In this document: in pieces, positions 6,161 to 13,264 of the stretch
How positions within the stretch are numbered: the stretch's first letter is position 1
Layout of the letters: each line of letters opens with the position of its first letter
NCBI GenBank assembly: GCA_964554215.1
Contig: CAZKND010000035.1
Coordinates: 1 to 13,264, forward strand
Length of the DNA: 13,264 bases
From: CAYLJV01 sp964554215
GTDB taxonomy: Archaea; Hadarchaeota; Hadarchaeia; Hadarchaeales; JAGGTB01
Reading direction: 5' to 3'
Notes under the pieces: model-generated
Told to the model about the DNA's origin: nothing
Databases searched by the model: none
Seen by the model: only the letters and a program-made list of their open reading frames with translations
Position numbers and translations under genes: made by a program

Positions 6161-6718
6161 ATGAAAAAGAAAAAGATAGACGAGATAATGAAAGATTTTT
6201 ACGAAGAATACCAGGAAAACCCAAAGAATTGGAGCTTCTGGATCTCTCCACCCCCAAATTCGAACGATTTTTACGAAGCATACATACTTCACAACGACGA
6301 GGCTTTTTTTCTGAAACTAGACTCTATCTACACACCCAATCCAGTAGGAATCGGAACTAAACTGAAGATAGAAGAAGATCAGCTCAAGGAAAACCTACCG
6401 GAATTCGGATTTAGAAGATTTGAGAAAAGTGAAGTCGAAGAATTCCTCGAAAATATACCGCATCCTGAAGATTACGAATCAGAAGAAGAGTTCAAAGAAG
6501 AACTCAAAGAAACCGAGAAAGACATAAAACAAACCGCAATGGAAAAAGAACCAAGCCCAATAAAACCTCTCAATGAACCTGGAGAAGTCGCTGCTCTAGG
6601 CCCATATTCCGCAGATAATCCACTCGATTACATTTCCGAAAAACAGAAAGAGATGAGAAACGAACTCTCAAAGAAACTGAACAAGATAATAAACAGGGAC
6701 TACCCAGGCTATCATTAA
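6161..6718 (+). CDS. Hypothetical acidic protein, 185 residues
   Basis: I do not recognise this protein. It is hydrophilic and Glu/Lys-rich, with no membrane segment, signal peptide or cysteine. Residues 1-60 contain aromatic-rich stretches (KNWSFWISPPP, NDFYEAYILHNDEAFFLKL) that could form a small alpha/beta domain. Residues 80-135 are mostly charged and probably helical, and the end (about 150-185) is again helical. The ATG at 6161 is chosen because GGAGATGATC precedes it; an upstream TTG at 6110 has no such site. The stop lies 4 nt from the stop of the convergent alpha/beta hydrolase gene. Codon use looks like its neighbours, so it is likely a real resident gene. Confidence 0.6.
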   Translation: MKKKKIDEIMKDFYEEYQENPKNWSFWISPPPNSNDFYEAYILHNDEAFFLKLDSIYTPNPVGIGTKLKIEEDQLKENLPEFGFRRFEKSEVEEFLENIPHPEDYESEEEFKEELKETEKDIKQTAMEKEPSPIKPLNEPGEVAALGPYSADNPLDYISEKQKEMRNELSKKLNKIINRDYPGYH

Positions 6719-6722
6719 CTTC

Positions 6723-7466
6723 TCAAGAAATAGTCTCAGTGAACCAATCAGCGGCCATTTTCAGAACTTTCTCATCCTTCTCAGGGGAAAAGACATGCCC
6801 CTCTCCGGAAATCTCGCGAATCTCCTTTTCAACTTCTAAAAGTTGATAAAATTTTTTTGAATCCTCGATAGGAACTACCTCATCTTTGGTGCCGTGAAAT
6901 ATTATGGTCGGAATATCTATCTCTTCGGCCGATTCTATCGCATCATATTTCTCTAAAGCTTCGAAAAATGATTCGTCCATGAAAGCTCCCTCCATCTCAT
7001 CCTCCAAACTTATCTTTCCTTTTTTACGAACCGTCTTCTCTATATCGGAGAAAATATTTGATGTGAACGTGGCCGGCGCCCTCAAACCCAGTGTTGATAT
7101 TCTGGAATCTTGAGCCGCCGCATGTATCCCAATCAGTCCACCGAAGCTCGACCCGTATATCCCAAAGTTTTCTTCCCCTTTCCCTTCCTGATGGTCCAGT
7201 ATAGTTTCCGTATCTTCTATCCCAGTGGTAAGGTTGAACTCTTGAAATTCTCTGTCGGACTCCCCGTATCCTCTTCTGTCAAATCGAATCGCTTTGAAAC
7301 CCCTTTTGGCGAAGGTCTCAGCCCTTCTTTCCCAACTTCCTTCCTTGTCCGAGAAAAGTCCGTGCTGTAAAAGTAAAACTCCTTTCTGCTCCTTCTCTGG
7401 CTTGTGAATCACTGCGGCTATCTCTTCGTTTTGCTGATTTTCTATGTATTTTTTCTCAGTTTCCAT
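6723..7466 (-). CDS. Alpha/beta hydrolase (serine esterase/peptidase-like)
   Basis: A 247-residue cytoplasmic hydrolase. The full catalytic set is visible: the nucleophile elbow G-S-S-F-G with Ser107, Asp195 in HGTKDEVVP, and His224 in GEGHVFS. The oxyanion region is LLQHGLFSD (around 33-40), and RFDRRGYGESD (61-71) is the standard strand-4 motif. A short lid lies around 135-180. This is the common hydrolase/dienelactone-hydrolase-like group; the substrate could be an ester, thioester or acylated sugar and cannot be told. The ATG at 7466 has GGAG at 7475-7478. It follows glmS by 25 nt with no promoter evident, so it is probably the third gene of the regulator-glmS operon. It converges on the plus-strand gene ending at 6718 with only 4 nt between the stops, leaving no separate terminator. 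Confidence 0.85.
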   Translation of the reverse strand: METEKKYIENQQNEEIAAVIHKPEKEQKGVLLLQHGLFSDKEGSWERRAETFAKRGFKAIRFDRRGYGESDREFQEFNLTTGIEDTETILDHQEGKGEENFGIYGSSFGGLIGIHAAAQDSRISTLGLRAPATFTSNIFSDIEKTVRKKGKISLEDEMEGAFMDESFFEALEKYDAIESAEEIDIPTIIFHGTKDEVVPIEDSKKFYQLLEVEKEIREISGEGHVFSPEKDEKVLKMAADWFTETIS

Positions 7467-7491
7467 CTTTATCTCTCCAATGTCTAAATTT

Positions 7492-9222
7492 TCACTTTAC
7501 CGTCACGCTTTTCGCAAGGTTTCTAGGCTTGTCGATTGGTAATCCCTTCTCTCTACCAATCCAGTAGGCTAACAAAAATCCAAGCACTGTAGAATAGAAT
7601 GCAAATGCAGAATCGTGGTGAGGAAATTCAAAGTCTCCGTGGAATGGTGAAATCTCTATCGACTCGGCCCCTCTGGCCTCCACTTCTTCAATGTTTGAAA
7701 GTATTTCAGAGTCTTTTTCCGGTATGAGGGAGATTACAGGGGTTCCATCTTCTATGAGGGCTAGAGTTCCGTGTTTCAGTTCTCCACCCATCATACCCTC
7801 AGCATGGATGTATGAGATCTCTTTCAGTTTTAGAGCCATCTCTCTTGCAATCGGATAGGTTATTCCCCGACCGATTAGGTAAATATCATCCTTATTCGCG
7901 AGTTTTTTTGCCAGTTCTTTGATTTTCGGCTCGTTTGTCTCTATGGTTTTTCTAATTTCGTCAGGTAGGTCTTGAAGTTGGACCTCTCCTCCGAGCTTTT
8001 GGGTTATCTTTTGGAGGAGGTAAAGTTGATTCGCGAATGTTTTGGTGGCGGCCACACATATTTCTTGTCCGGCTTTCACTCGAAGGTTTATGTCCGCTTC
8101 TCTTTCTATTGTAGAGTGGGGAACATTAACGATGGAAGCTATCTTAGCTCCTTTCTTTTTCGAATATTCTATGGCTTCCAGCACATCTTTAGTTTCTCCT
8201 GATTGGGAAATTGGTATAACTAGAGTGTTTTCATCCGCTCTTTCAAAATTCTTGAACTCGGAAGCTATCAGAGTTTGAGCGTTCAAGTTCAGCTTTTGTA
8301 GGAAATATACCCCTAAGAGAGAAGCGTGATAACTGGTTCCAGAAGCTGTAAACAAGATCTTATCGTGTTTTTCTATCTCTTCTACCAATCTTTCTAGGTT
8401 TTTCTTTTGACTATTGTTCAAAGAGGTTTCTAATCGTTTTATGGAGTTGGGAATATCTTGGATCTCCTTTCTCATGTAGTGATCAAATTCTCCCATTTCG
8501 GAAGGTTTTTGGTTCCAGTCAAACTCTCGAGGTTCTTTCTCTTTCGTTTCACCTTTCGAGTTTTTGAATTCGTACTTTCCTCCTTCTATCACTGCATATT
8601 CATCGTCTTCAAAGAAAATCGCTTCGTCAGTTTCTGTTGAGAAAGCGTAGAGGTCGGATCCTAAATATGTTTCATCTTTACCCACCCCTAATGCGAGAGG
8701 GGATCCTCTTTTGAAAGCGTACATCTTTTTCGATTCGGCGTCCATAAGGACTGCTGCGAAACTGCCTTCGGCTTTCTCCAGGAATTCTTGAATAGCTTCC
8801 TCTACACTGCCTTCTTTGACCTTCTCTTCTACGAAATGGGGTATAACTTCGGAATCTGTATTGGAAGTAAATTCGTGCTCTGAAAGTTCTTCTTTGAACT
8901 CTTTCCAGTTCTCTATTATACCGTTGTGAACGACTGCGAACCTGTTATCGCAAGATGTATGAGGGTGAGCATTCGCCTGTGTGACATCTCCATGGGTCGC
9001 CCATCTCACGTGACCCATCGCAATTTTTCCTTCCATATCTGTCAGGTTATATTTTTGATTGATTTCATCGATTTCTCCGGCATCTTTTCTTATCTCTATT
9101 TGAGAGTCATTGAGAGTAGCTACTCCGGTGGAGTCATATCCTCTATATTCCAGTCTTTTTAATGAATCTAATATGTAGTTTGATGCTTTTTTTGTTCCGT
9201 AATATCCGGTTATTCCACACAT
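7492..9222 (-). CDS. glmS: Glutamine-fructose-6-phosphate aminotransferase (isomerizing)
   Basis: Makes glucosamine-6-phosphate from fructose-6-phosphate and glutamine, the entry step to UDP-N-acetylglucosamine. The 576 residues are normal length. The N-terminal Ntn glutaminase domain has Cys2 (exposed after Met removal), the HVRWATHG loop with Arg73, Trp74 and His77, AHPHTSCD at 85-92, HNGIIENW with Asn100-Gly101, and NTDSEV with Asp123. The first SIS domain shows LFTASGTSYHASL and SQSGETKDVLEAI. The second shows IYLIGRGITYPIAREMALK and ISYIHAEGMMGGELKHG. The C-terminus PRNLAKSVTVK is the conserved tail that closes the sugar site. The ATG at 9222 follows the TrmB-family gene by 13 nt, so the regulator is co-transcribed with its likely target. 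It probably feeds surface glycan synthesis. Confidence 0.97.
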   Translation of the reverse strand: MCGITGYYGTKKASNYILDSLKRLEYRGYDSTGVATLNDSQIEIRKDAGEIDEINQKYNLTDMEGKIAMGHVRWATHGDVTQANAHPHTSCDNRFAVVHNGIIENWKEFKEELSEHEFTSNTDSEVIPHFVEEKVKEGSVEEAIQEFLEKAEGSFAAVLMDAESKKMYAFKRGSPLALGVGKDETYLGSDLYAFSTETDEAIFFEDDEYAVIEGGKYEFKNSKGETKEKEPREFDWNQKPSEMGEFDHYMRKEIQDIPNSIKRLETSLNNSQKKNLERLVEEIEKHDKILFTASGTSYHASLLGVYFLQKLNLNAQTLIASEFKNFERADENTLVIPISQSGETKDVLEAIEYSKKKGAKIASIVNVPHSTIEREADINLRVKAGQEICVAATKTFANQLYLLQKITQKLGGEVQLQDLPDEIRKTIETNEPKIKELAKKLANKDDIYLIGRGITYPIAREMALKLKEISYIHAEGMMGGELKHGTLALIEDGTPVISLIPEKDSEILSNIEEVEARGAESIEISPFHGDFEFPHHDSAFAFYSTVLGFLLAYWIGREKGLPIDKPRNLAKSVTVK

Positions 9223-9235
9223 TTTTTCATTTCCT

Positions 9236-10084
9236 TCAATTTTTTATCGGTCTTGACTCGTGTTCCCATATCAAATCAAAGTACCTTTTCATTCCAGCGA
9301 CGAGACTTGGGTTTTCGGTGACTGCTGCGTCTCTCAAAGTGAGGGGAACGTCTTTCTCTTCTACGAGGAATATTGCTTTTCCCGAAGTATAATCATAGCT
9401 CGGGTCCACCATCGACCCCCTCAAGGGTAGTAAGAATTCACTATATTTTATCTTTACTTCCGGAAATTCTTCTTTCAAAGTTTGTATGTTTTCGTTCTGT
9501 ATCTCAACGTTTTCATCCTCCAGATAATCCTGAGATAAAAACAATATCTTCACTTCTACACCTCTCTCTATCGCCTCGCTGAGGGTTTCCTTTATCCCGG
9601 GCAACCATTCCATGGATTTCGTCGTCACGTTGATCTCTTGTTCGGCGTTTTGATACATCAGTTCGGTCTCTTTTTCGGAAGGTTCCCCCACTGAGACTGT
9701 TTTTAACAGGGTTTTTCGTGTTTCTTTCGACCCTTTTTCGTATATCGGTTGAAAATTTTCCTTGAATTCTTTTCCGGTCTGTTCTAATTGATTTATCTCG
9801 TCTTGGAGGCTCTTTTTCTTGTTATGAATCATCCTGTCTATGATTTCATCCGGTGATCTTGGTTTGTATTTCGTAGGCCTGCCAGGATTCTTTTCTATCA
9901 AGCCACGGTCTGCTAGGTCGTTAAGCGTCTCGTAGATCCGTGGTTTCGGAACGTTGCTGGATTGACTCAGTTCTGGAGCGGTGGTTTCACCTAATTCCAT
10001 CAGGTGGGATAATGCTTTCGCGTGATACTCTTTGAGTCCGAGTTTTTTGAGGGTGTTTATCTGTTCTTCCGTTATTTTTGTCAT
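9236..10084 (-). CDS. TrmB-family transcriptional regulator
   Basis: A 282-residue sugar-responsive regulator. Residues about 8-75 form a winged helix-turn-helix (LGLKEYHAKALSHLMELG, then TAPELSQSSNVPKPRIYETL and a wing at DRGLIEKNPGRPTKYKP). A coiled-coil linker follows (about 82-115). The rest (about 120-275) resembles the TrmB C-terminal effector-binding region with its PLD-like strands (INVTTKSMEWLP, GVEVKILFL). Members bind sugars and switch sugar uptake, glycolysis and gluconeogenesis genes. It is first in an operon with glmS and faces a divergent phosphodiesterase-sqdB operon across a shared regulatory region with a palindrome matching the haloarchaeal TrmB motif. A TATA-like box (ttttaaac, about 10105-10112) puts the start near the ATG, implying a leaderless message. 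Inference: it tunes amino-sugar and sulfosugar synthesis. Confidence 0.88.
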   Translation of the reverse strand: MTKITEEQINTLKKLGLKEYHAKALSHLMELGETTAPELSQSSNVPKPRIYETLNDLADRGLIEKNPGRPTKYKPRSPDEIIDRMIHNKKKSLQDEINQLEQTGKEFKENFQPIYEKGSKETRKTLLKTVSVGEPSEKETELMYQNAEQEINVTTKSMEWLPGIKETLSEAIERGVEVKILFLSQDYLEDENVEIQNENIQTLKEEFPEVKIKYSEFLLPLRGSMVDPSYDYTSGKAIFLVEEKDVPLTLRDAAVTENPSLVAGMKRYFDLIWEHESRPIKN

Positions 10085-10135
10085 GGGGCTCTGTTCTGTG
10101 GTTTGTTTAAAAGTGTTTAAATGTTTTCTATTTAT

Positions 10136-10154
10136 TTACTCAGTTATTGAGTAA
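10136..10154. promoter_or_regulatory. TrmB-type operator palindrome in the divergent promoter region
   Basis: TTACTCA-gttat-TGAGTAA is a perfect inverted repeat (7-base arms, 5-base spacer). It contains TACT-N8-GAGTA at 10137-10153, which fits the motif I recall for Halobacterium TrmB (TACT-N7/8-GAGTA). It lies upstream of both presumed TATA boxes (about 10105-10112 for the regulator, 10167-10174 for the phosphodiesterase). That is the position associated with activation by haloarchaeal TrmB. Confidence 0.65.
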
Positions 10155-10166
10155 CTTTTCGAAATG

Positions 10167-10174
10167 CTTAAATA
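10167..10174 (+). promoter_or_regulatory. TATA box of the phosphodiesterase-sqdB operon
   Basis: cttaaata is a good archaeal TATA box. A start about 25 nt from its centre falls near 10195, roughly 10 nt before the ATG at 10205, so the message would be nearly leaderless. No Shine-Dalgarno is visible before that ATG, which agrees. Confidence 0.55.
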
Positions 10175-10204
10175 GATGTCTTACAACTACACCAATTGGT
10201 CCAA

Positions 10205-11479
10205 ATGAGTAACGAAGGAAAAAATGTAGTAATAGGGATAGACGGAGTCCCCTACACCCTTATCGAAGAACTATCAGATGAAGGAGTTATGCCCAACTTC
10301 GCTAAACTTAGAGAAGAAGGATCCTTCAAAAAAATGGAATCATCGATACCAGCCATCTCCTCAACCTCATGGGGAACGATAATCACAGGTAAAAATCCCG
10401 GAGAACACGGAATCTATGGTTTTACCGACATCATCCAAGGAACTTACACACTTTCATTCTCAAATTTTCACTCATTCAAAGAACCTGCCTTCTGGCAGGA
10501 CAGCGACGACACATACGTGATACTGAACGTCCCCACCACATATCCCGCTCAGGAGATGAACGGTTGCCACATATCCGGATTCGTATCGCCAAACATGGAG
10601 AAAGCCGTATATCCCCAATCCCTACTGGAAAAACTGGAGGAGATGGGCTACAAAATCGATGTCGACTCAGAAAAAGGCCACAAATCCGAAAGATTGCTGT
10701 TCAAAGAACTAGAAGAGACCCTCGAAGCCAGGATCGAAGCTTACAGGTACCTATGGGACGAGTATAATTGGAACACATTCATGCTGGTCTTCACCGGTTC
10801 GGATAGGTTGGAACACTTCCTTTGGGACGCCTACGAAGACCCTGAAAACGAGCATCATGACAAATTTCTCAAATTTTTCGAACGGTTAGACGAGGTAATC
10901 GGAGAGATAGATCAAAAACTCGGAGAAGACGACTCTCTCATAATGTTGTCCGACCATGGGATGGAGAGAACCAAATACAACGTCAACCTAAACGCGTACC
11001 TGAAAAGAGAAGGTTACCTGAAACTGAGCGATGACGAAGACAAGGACAAGTATAACAAGATAGAGGAAGGGACGAAAGCCTTCGCGCTGGAACACGGCAG
11101 GATATACCTCAACGGAGAAGACGATTACCCCCGAGGAAGCGTAAAAGCAGAAGAAAGAGAAGAAACCATTTCAGAGCTCAAAGAAATTTTCCAAAACTTG
11201 GAGATAGAAGGTGAAAAAGTGATCAAAAACGTCCACGAAAAAGATGAGATCTACAGAGGAGATCAGATCGACAAGGCCCCGGACCTAACACTCGTGCCAG
11301 AGTCAGGGTTCAACCTGAGAGGCAAGATAACGGACGAACCTTACGAAGAGAGCCCTCTGACAGGCATGCATAACAGAGAAGCTTTTATCTACGGAAAAGG
11401 TAAAAATGTCTCAATTCCAAATAACCCTACAGTTGAAGACTTCGTTCCGACCATGCAAAGAGAAAAGGTGAAATCATAA
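10205..11479 (+). CDS. Type I phosphodiesterase / alkaline phosphatase superfamily protein
   Basis: A 424-residue metal-dependent phosphohydrolase of the alkaline phosphatase superfamily. Metal and active-site elements are visible in order: GIDG (Asp13), MPNFAKLREEG, the nucleophile region PAISSTSW (Ser53 or neighbour) followed by TGKNPGEHGIYGF, FTGSDRLEHFLWD (Asp and His ligands), LSDHGMER (Asp and His), and LTGMHNREAFIYGKG near the end. Such archaeal enzymes hydrolyse phosphodiesters or nucleotide-sugar pyrophosphates. A role in glycan or lipid-linked sugar turnover would suit the location, but the substrate is not proven, and sulfatase-like or transferase activity is possible. There is no signal peptide, so it is likely cytoplasmic. 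I chose the ATG at 10205 over a TTG at 10196 because of its distance from the TATA box. Its TAA overlaps the next gene's ATG by one base, so the two are translationally coupled. Confidence 0.85.
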   Translation: MSNEGKNVVIGIDGVPYTLIEELSDEGVMPNFAKLREEGSFKKMESSIPAISSTSWGTIITGKNPGEHGIYGFTDIIQGTYTLSFSNFHSFKEPAFWQDSDDTYVILNVPTTYPAQEMNGCHISGFVSPNMEKAVYPQSLLEKLEEMGYKIDVDSEKGHKSERLLFKELEETLEARIEAYRYLWDEYNWNTFMLVFTGSDRLEHFLWDAYEDPENEHHDKFLKFFERLDEVIGEIDQKLGEDDSLIMLSDHGMERTKYNVNLNAYLKREGYLKLSDDEDKDKYNKIEEGTKAFALEHGRIYLNGEDDYPRGSVKAEEREETISELKEIFQNLEIEGEKVIKNVHEKDEIYRGDQIDKAPDLTLVPESGFNLRGKITDEPYEESPLTGMHNREAFIYGKGKNVSIPNNPTVEDFVPTMQREKVKS

Positions 11480-13264
11480 TGTCGAACAAGTTGCACAATG
11501 CAGAAAAAACATGTTGGAACTGTCCAGCAGCAAAACTTGAAGGGAATGTAGACTTCAGGGCTTGCGGACAGTCGAAAGAAGAAGCTAGGATAGGTTCAGA
11601 AGATAAAGAAGTCCTGATAGAATGTAAACGCAGACCCGAACTAGGTCATTTTCAACCTACCATCACTTTCGAACAATGCCCAGAATGGGAAAAGGGCGAG
11701 TACGGTTATCAGTTGAAGGACATGAGAGTCCTGATTTTAGGTATGGACGGTTATCTCGGATGGACTTTGTCTTTGAAACTTGCAAATCACGGTTTCAACG
11801 TGGCCGGGTTGGACGATTTCACCAGAAGAGGTGCTTCGGAGGAAAAAGGTGCTCATAGTATCGTTCCTATTTACCCAATCGATGAAAGAATCGACGCCGC
11901 GAAAGAAGTTCTGGATGTAGACTTAGATTTTCAACAGATGGATTACACGAACAGAAAAGAGCTGAAGGCTTATCTTGAAGATTTTCAACCGGAATCTATT
12001 GTTCATTATGCTGAAGTTCCCTCTGCACCTTATTCCATGGTGGATGCGGACCATGCTATCGAGGTTCAGAGAAACAATGTGTTAGGTACTTTGGGTTTGC
12101 TCTGGTCCATGAAGGATGTCTGTCCGGAAGCTTCGCTAGTTAAACTGGGTTGTTATGATGATGAGACTGAGATTTTAACGGAGGATGGTTGGAAACTTTT
12201 CCAGGATCTTGATGAAGACGATAAAGTCGCAACTAGGAATGAAGATGATAGAAATGTCGTTTTTCAAAAGCCGAACTCGATTCATGAATATGATTATGAA
12301 GGTGAGATGTATCTTCAGGAAAATACCAGGCTAGATTTCTGTGTCACTCCGAACCATCGGATTTTCACCCAGAAAAGAAGCAATCAGGATTATAAGGAAC
12401 TTAGGCTCGAATCGACTGACGATGTCGATGGAGAGAGAAGAGTTTACGACACCGGATTTGAATGGGATGGAGAAGAAAAGGATTTCTTCACCTTGCCGGC
12501 AGTTGACGACGATTCCAGAGACGTGGACATCCCGATGGAAACTTGGTTGAAATTCTTAGGATGGTACATCTCAGAGGGACATGTCAAACAGAGAAGTGAC
12601 AGGCCGAACAATTACAGCACGGTCATAAAACAGCACGAAGATTCGGAAAGCATCGAAGAATTGGAACAGGTACTGCTATCTATAAGCGGGTCCCTGGATG
12701 CAAACTTGAACAAGAACAAGGACGAGGACTGCTACAGGTTCAGCATCGGGTCAAAACAGTTGGCGAGTTATCTTGAAGATTTGGGCAAATCGGATGAGAA
12801 GTATATCCCTAAAGAAATCAAAAAACTGGACAAAGACCTGTTGGAGAAATTGCTTTTCTCTCTGATCGCTGGCGACGGTTGGGAGCACCGCCCCGACGGA
12901 AACAGGAACAACTTCAGATACTTTACGAATTCCGAACAGTTGGCTGATGATGTTCAGGAGATAGCTCTGAAGTGTGGATTCGGAGCGATTGTCTCGTTCA
13001 GCGAATCTAAAGACGGTTATCAGATCAATATTTGCCAGACGCCTAGAGTTCATGTTAATCATAACGAGGAAACTACAGATGAATGGGTGGATTATGATGG
13101 TAAGGTTTACTGTGTAAATGTCGACGGTGATGGAATCGTTTTCGTGAGGAGGAATGGAAAACCGGTCTGGTCGGGTAATACCATGGGGGAGTATGGCGGT
13201 CCCCTTACCGGAAGACCTCTCTTCGAAGGTATTTTCCCAAGCGACGCTACTCTCGAGTGGGAAG
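11479..13264 (+). CDS. sqdB: UDP-sulfoquinovose synthase with Cys-rich N-terminal extension and an intein; 3' end cut
   Basis: Converts UDP-glucose and sulfite to UDP-sulfoquinovose, the donor for sulfoquinovosyl lipids or glycans. After an N-terminal extension (1-81), the short-chain-dehydrogenase-like body starts with the NAD-binding RVLILGMDGYLGW (83-95). It continues with DDFTRR, IVHYAEVPSAPYSM (174-187, the sulfoquinovose synthase signature), RNNVLGTLGLL and LVKLG (220-224). An intein (residues 225-567) follows, then the host sequence resumes as TMGEYG, whose Thr belongs to the Thr-Tyr-Lys catalytic set; the Tyr-Lys part lies beyond the window. The extension holds Cys12, 15, 29, 49 and 67, suggesting a metal or iron-sulfur site; I do not recognise it. 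The ATG at 11479 overlaps the upstream stop (TAATG). An internal Met82 start is less likely because its purine-rich stretch is only 1 nt away. CysD/CysN in this window could supply the activated sulfate. Confidence 0.92.
   Translation, partial: MSNKLHNAEKTCWNCPAAKLEGNVDFRACGQSKEEARIGSEDKEVLIECKRRPELGHFQPTITFEQCPEWEKGEYGYQLKDMRVLILGMDGYLGWTLSLKLANHGFNVAGLDDFTRRGASEEKGAHSIVPIYPIDERIDAAKEVLDVDLDFQQMDYTNRKELKAYLEDFQPESIVHYAEVPSAPYSMVDADHAIEVQRNNVLGTLGLLWSMKDVCPEASLVKLGCYDDETEILTEDGWKLFQDLDEDDKVATRNEDDRNVVFQKPNSIHEYDYEGEMYLQENTRLDFCVTPNHRIFTQKRSNQDYKELRLESTDDVDGERRVYDTGFEWDGEEKDFFTLPAVDDDSRDVDIPMETWLKFLGWYISEGHVKQRSDRPNNYSTVIKQHEDSESIEELEQVLLSISGSLDANLNKNKDEDCYRFSIGSKQLASYLEDLGKSDEKYIPKEIKKLDKDLLEKLLFSLIAGDGWEHRPDGNRNNFRYFTNSEQLADDVQEIALKCGFGAIVSFSESKDGYQINICQTPRVHVNHNEETTDEWVDYDGKVYCVNVDGDGIVFVRRNGKPVWSGNTMGEYGGPLTGRPLFEGIFPSDATLEWE
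12151..13179 (+). mobile_element. Intein with LAGLIDADG endonuclease inside UDP-sulfoquinovose synthase
   Basis: A 343-residue in-frame intein (host protein numbering 225-567). Block A begins at Cys225 (CYDDETEILTEDGW). Block B is FCVTPNHRIF with Thr290 and His293. LAGLIDADG motifs are FLGWYISEG (359-367, acid Glu366) and LFSLIAGDG (459-467, Asp466). Blocks F/G are VYCVNVDGDG and FVRRNGKPVWSGN ending at Asn567, followed by Thr568 as the +1 residue. Both termini are set by the host alignment: LVKLG and TMGEYG join seamlessly in the family. Splicing should run through Cys1, Thr+1 and Asn cyclisation. The usual penultimate His is Gly566 here. With both endonuclease motifs carrying acids, it may still be able to home. 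Confidence 0.95.

Noticed and set aside
12751..13062. Minus-strand open frame opposite the intein
   Set aside because: It lies wholly antisense to a well-supported coding region and resembles no protein I recognise.

Overview
The window looks like a piece of an archaeal genome, probably from a halophile or halotolerant lineage. The archaeal signs are TATA-like boxes that place transcription starts next to start codons, a TrmB-family regulator, and a UPF0210/ACT pair. The halophile sign is that most predicted proteins are rich in Glu and Asp. A nanohaloarchaeal-type (DPANN) genome would fit the acidic proteome and the A+T-leaning DNA. That is a guess, because no rRNA or other marker gene is present. 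A run of 10 N at 1907-1916 shows this is a scaffolded, possibly metagenomic, assembly.

Region 1-2768, minus strand: a sulfate-activation operon, read as RHH protein, cysD, a LAGLIDADG homing endonuclease gene, then cysN (cut by the window edge). The endonuclease gene sits exactly between the two ATP sulfurylase subunit genes. The N run breaks cysD only on paper: deleting the ten N restores one 274-residue protein.

Region 2859-3705, minus: two adjacent half-size EamA/SMR-type membrane proteins, likely partners. Region 3905-5771, minus: a tight operon of a second RHH protein, an ACT-domain protein and a UPF0210/DUF711 protein. Region 5854-6718: a two-helix AtpZ/AtpI-like membrane protein (minus), diverging from an acidic protein I do not recognise (plus).

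Region 6723-10084, minus: TrmB-family regulator, then glmS (glucosamine-6-phosphate synthase), then an alpha/beta hydrolase. Diverging from it, 10205-13264, plus: an alkaline-phosphatase-superfamily phosphodiesterase overlapping a UDP-sulfoquinovose synthase gene that runs off the end. A perfect palindrome matching the haloarchaeal TrmB consensus lies between the two arms. The UDP-sulfoquinovose synthase carries a 343-residue LAGLIDADG intein inserted exactly before the catalytic Thr, and an extra Cys-rich N-terminal domain.

Together the genes suggest a cell-envelope theme: sulfate activation (CysDN), amino-sugar synthesis (GlmS) and sulfosugar nucleotide synthesis (SqdB), feeding sulfated glycans or glycolipids. 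The most striking point is that two separate LAGLIDADG elements have settled in genes of this sulfur route: one between cysD and cysN, the other as an intein at the SqdB active site. I saw no tRNA, rRNA, CRISPR array or IS element. No gene-free stretch exceeds 300 bases.
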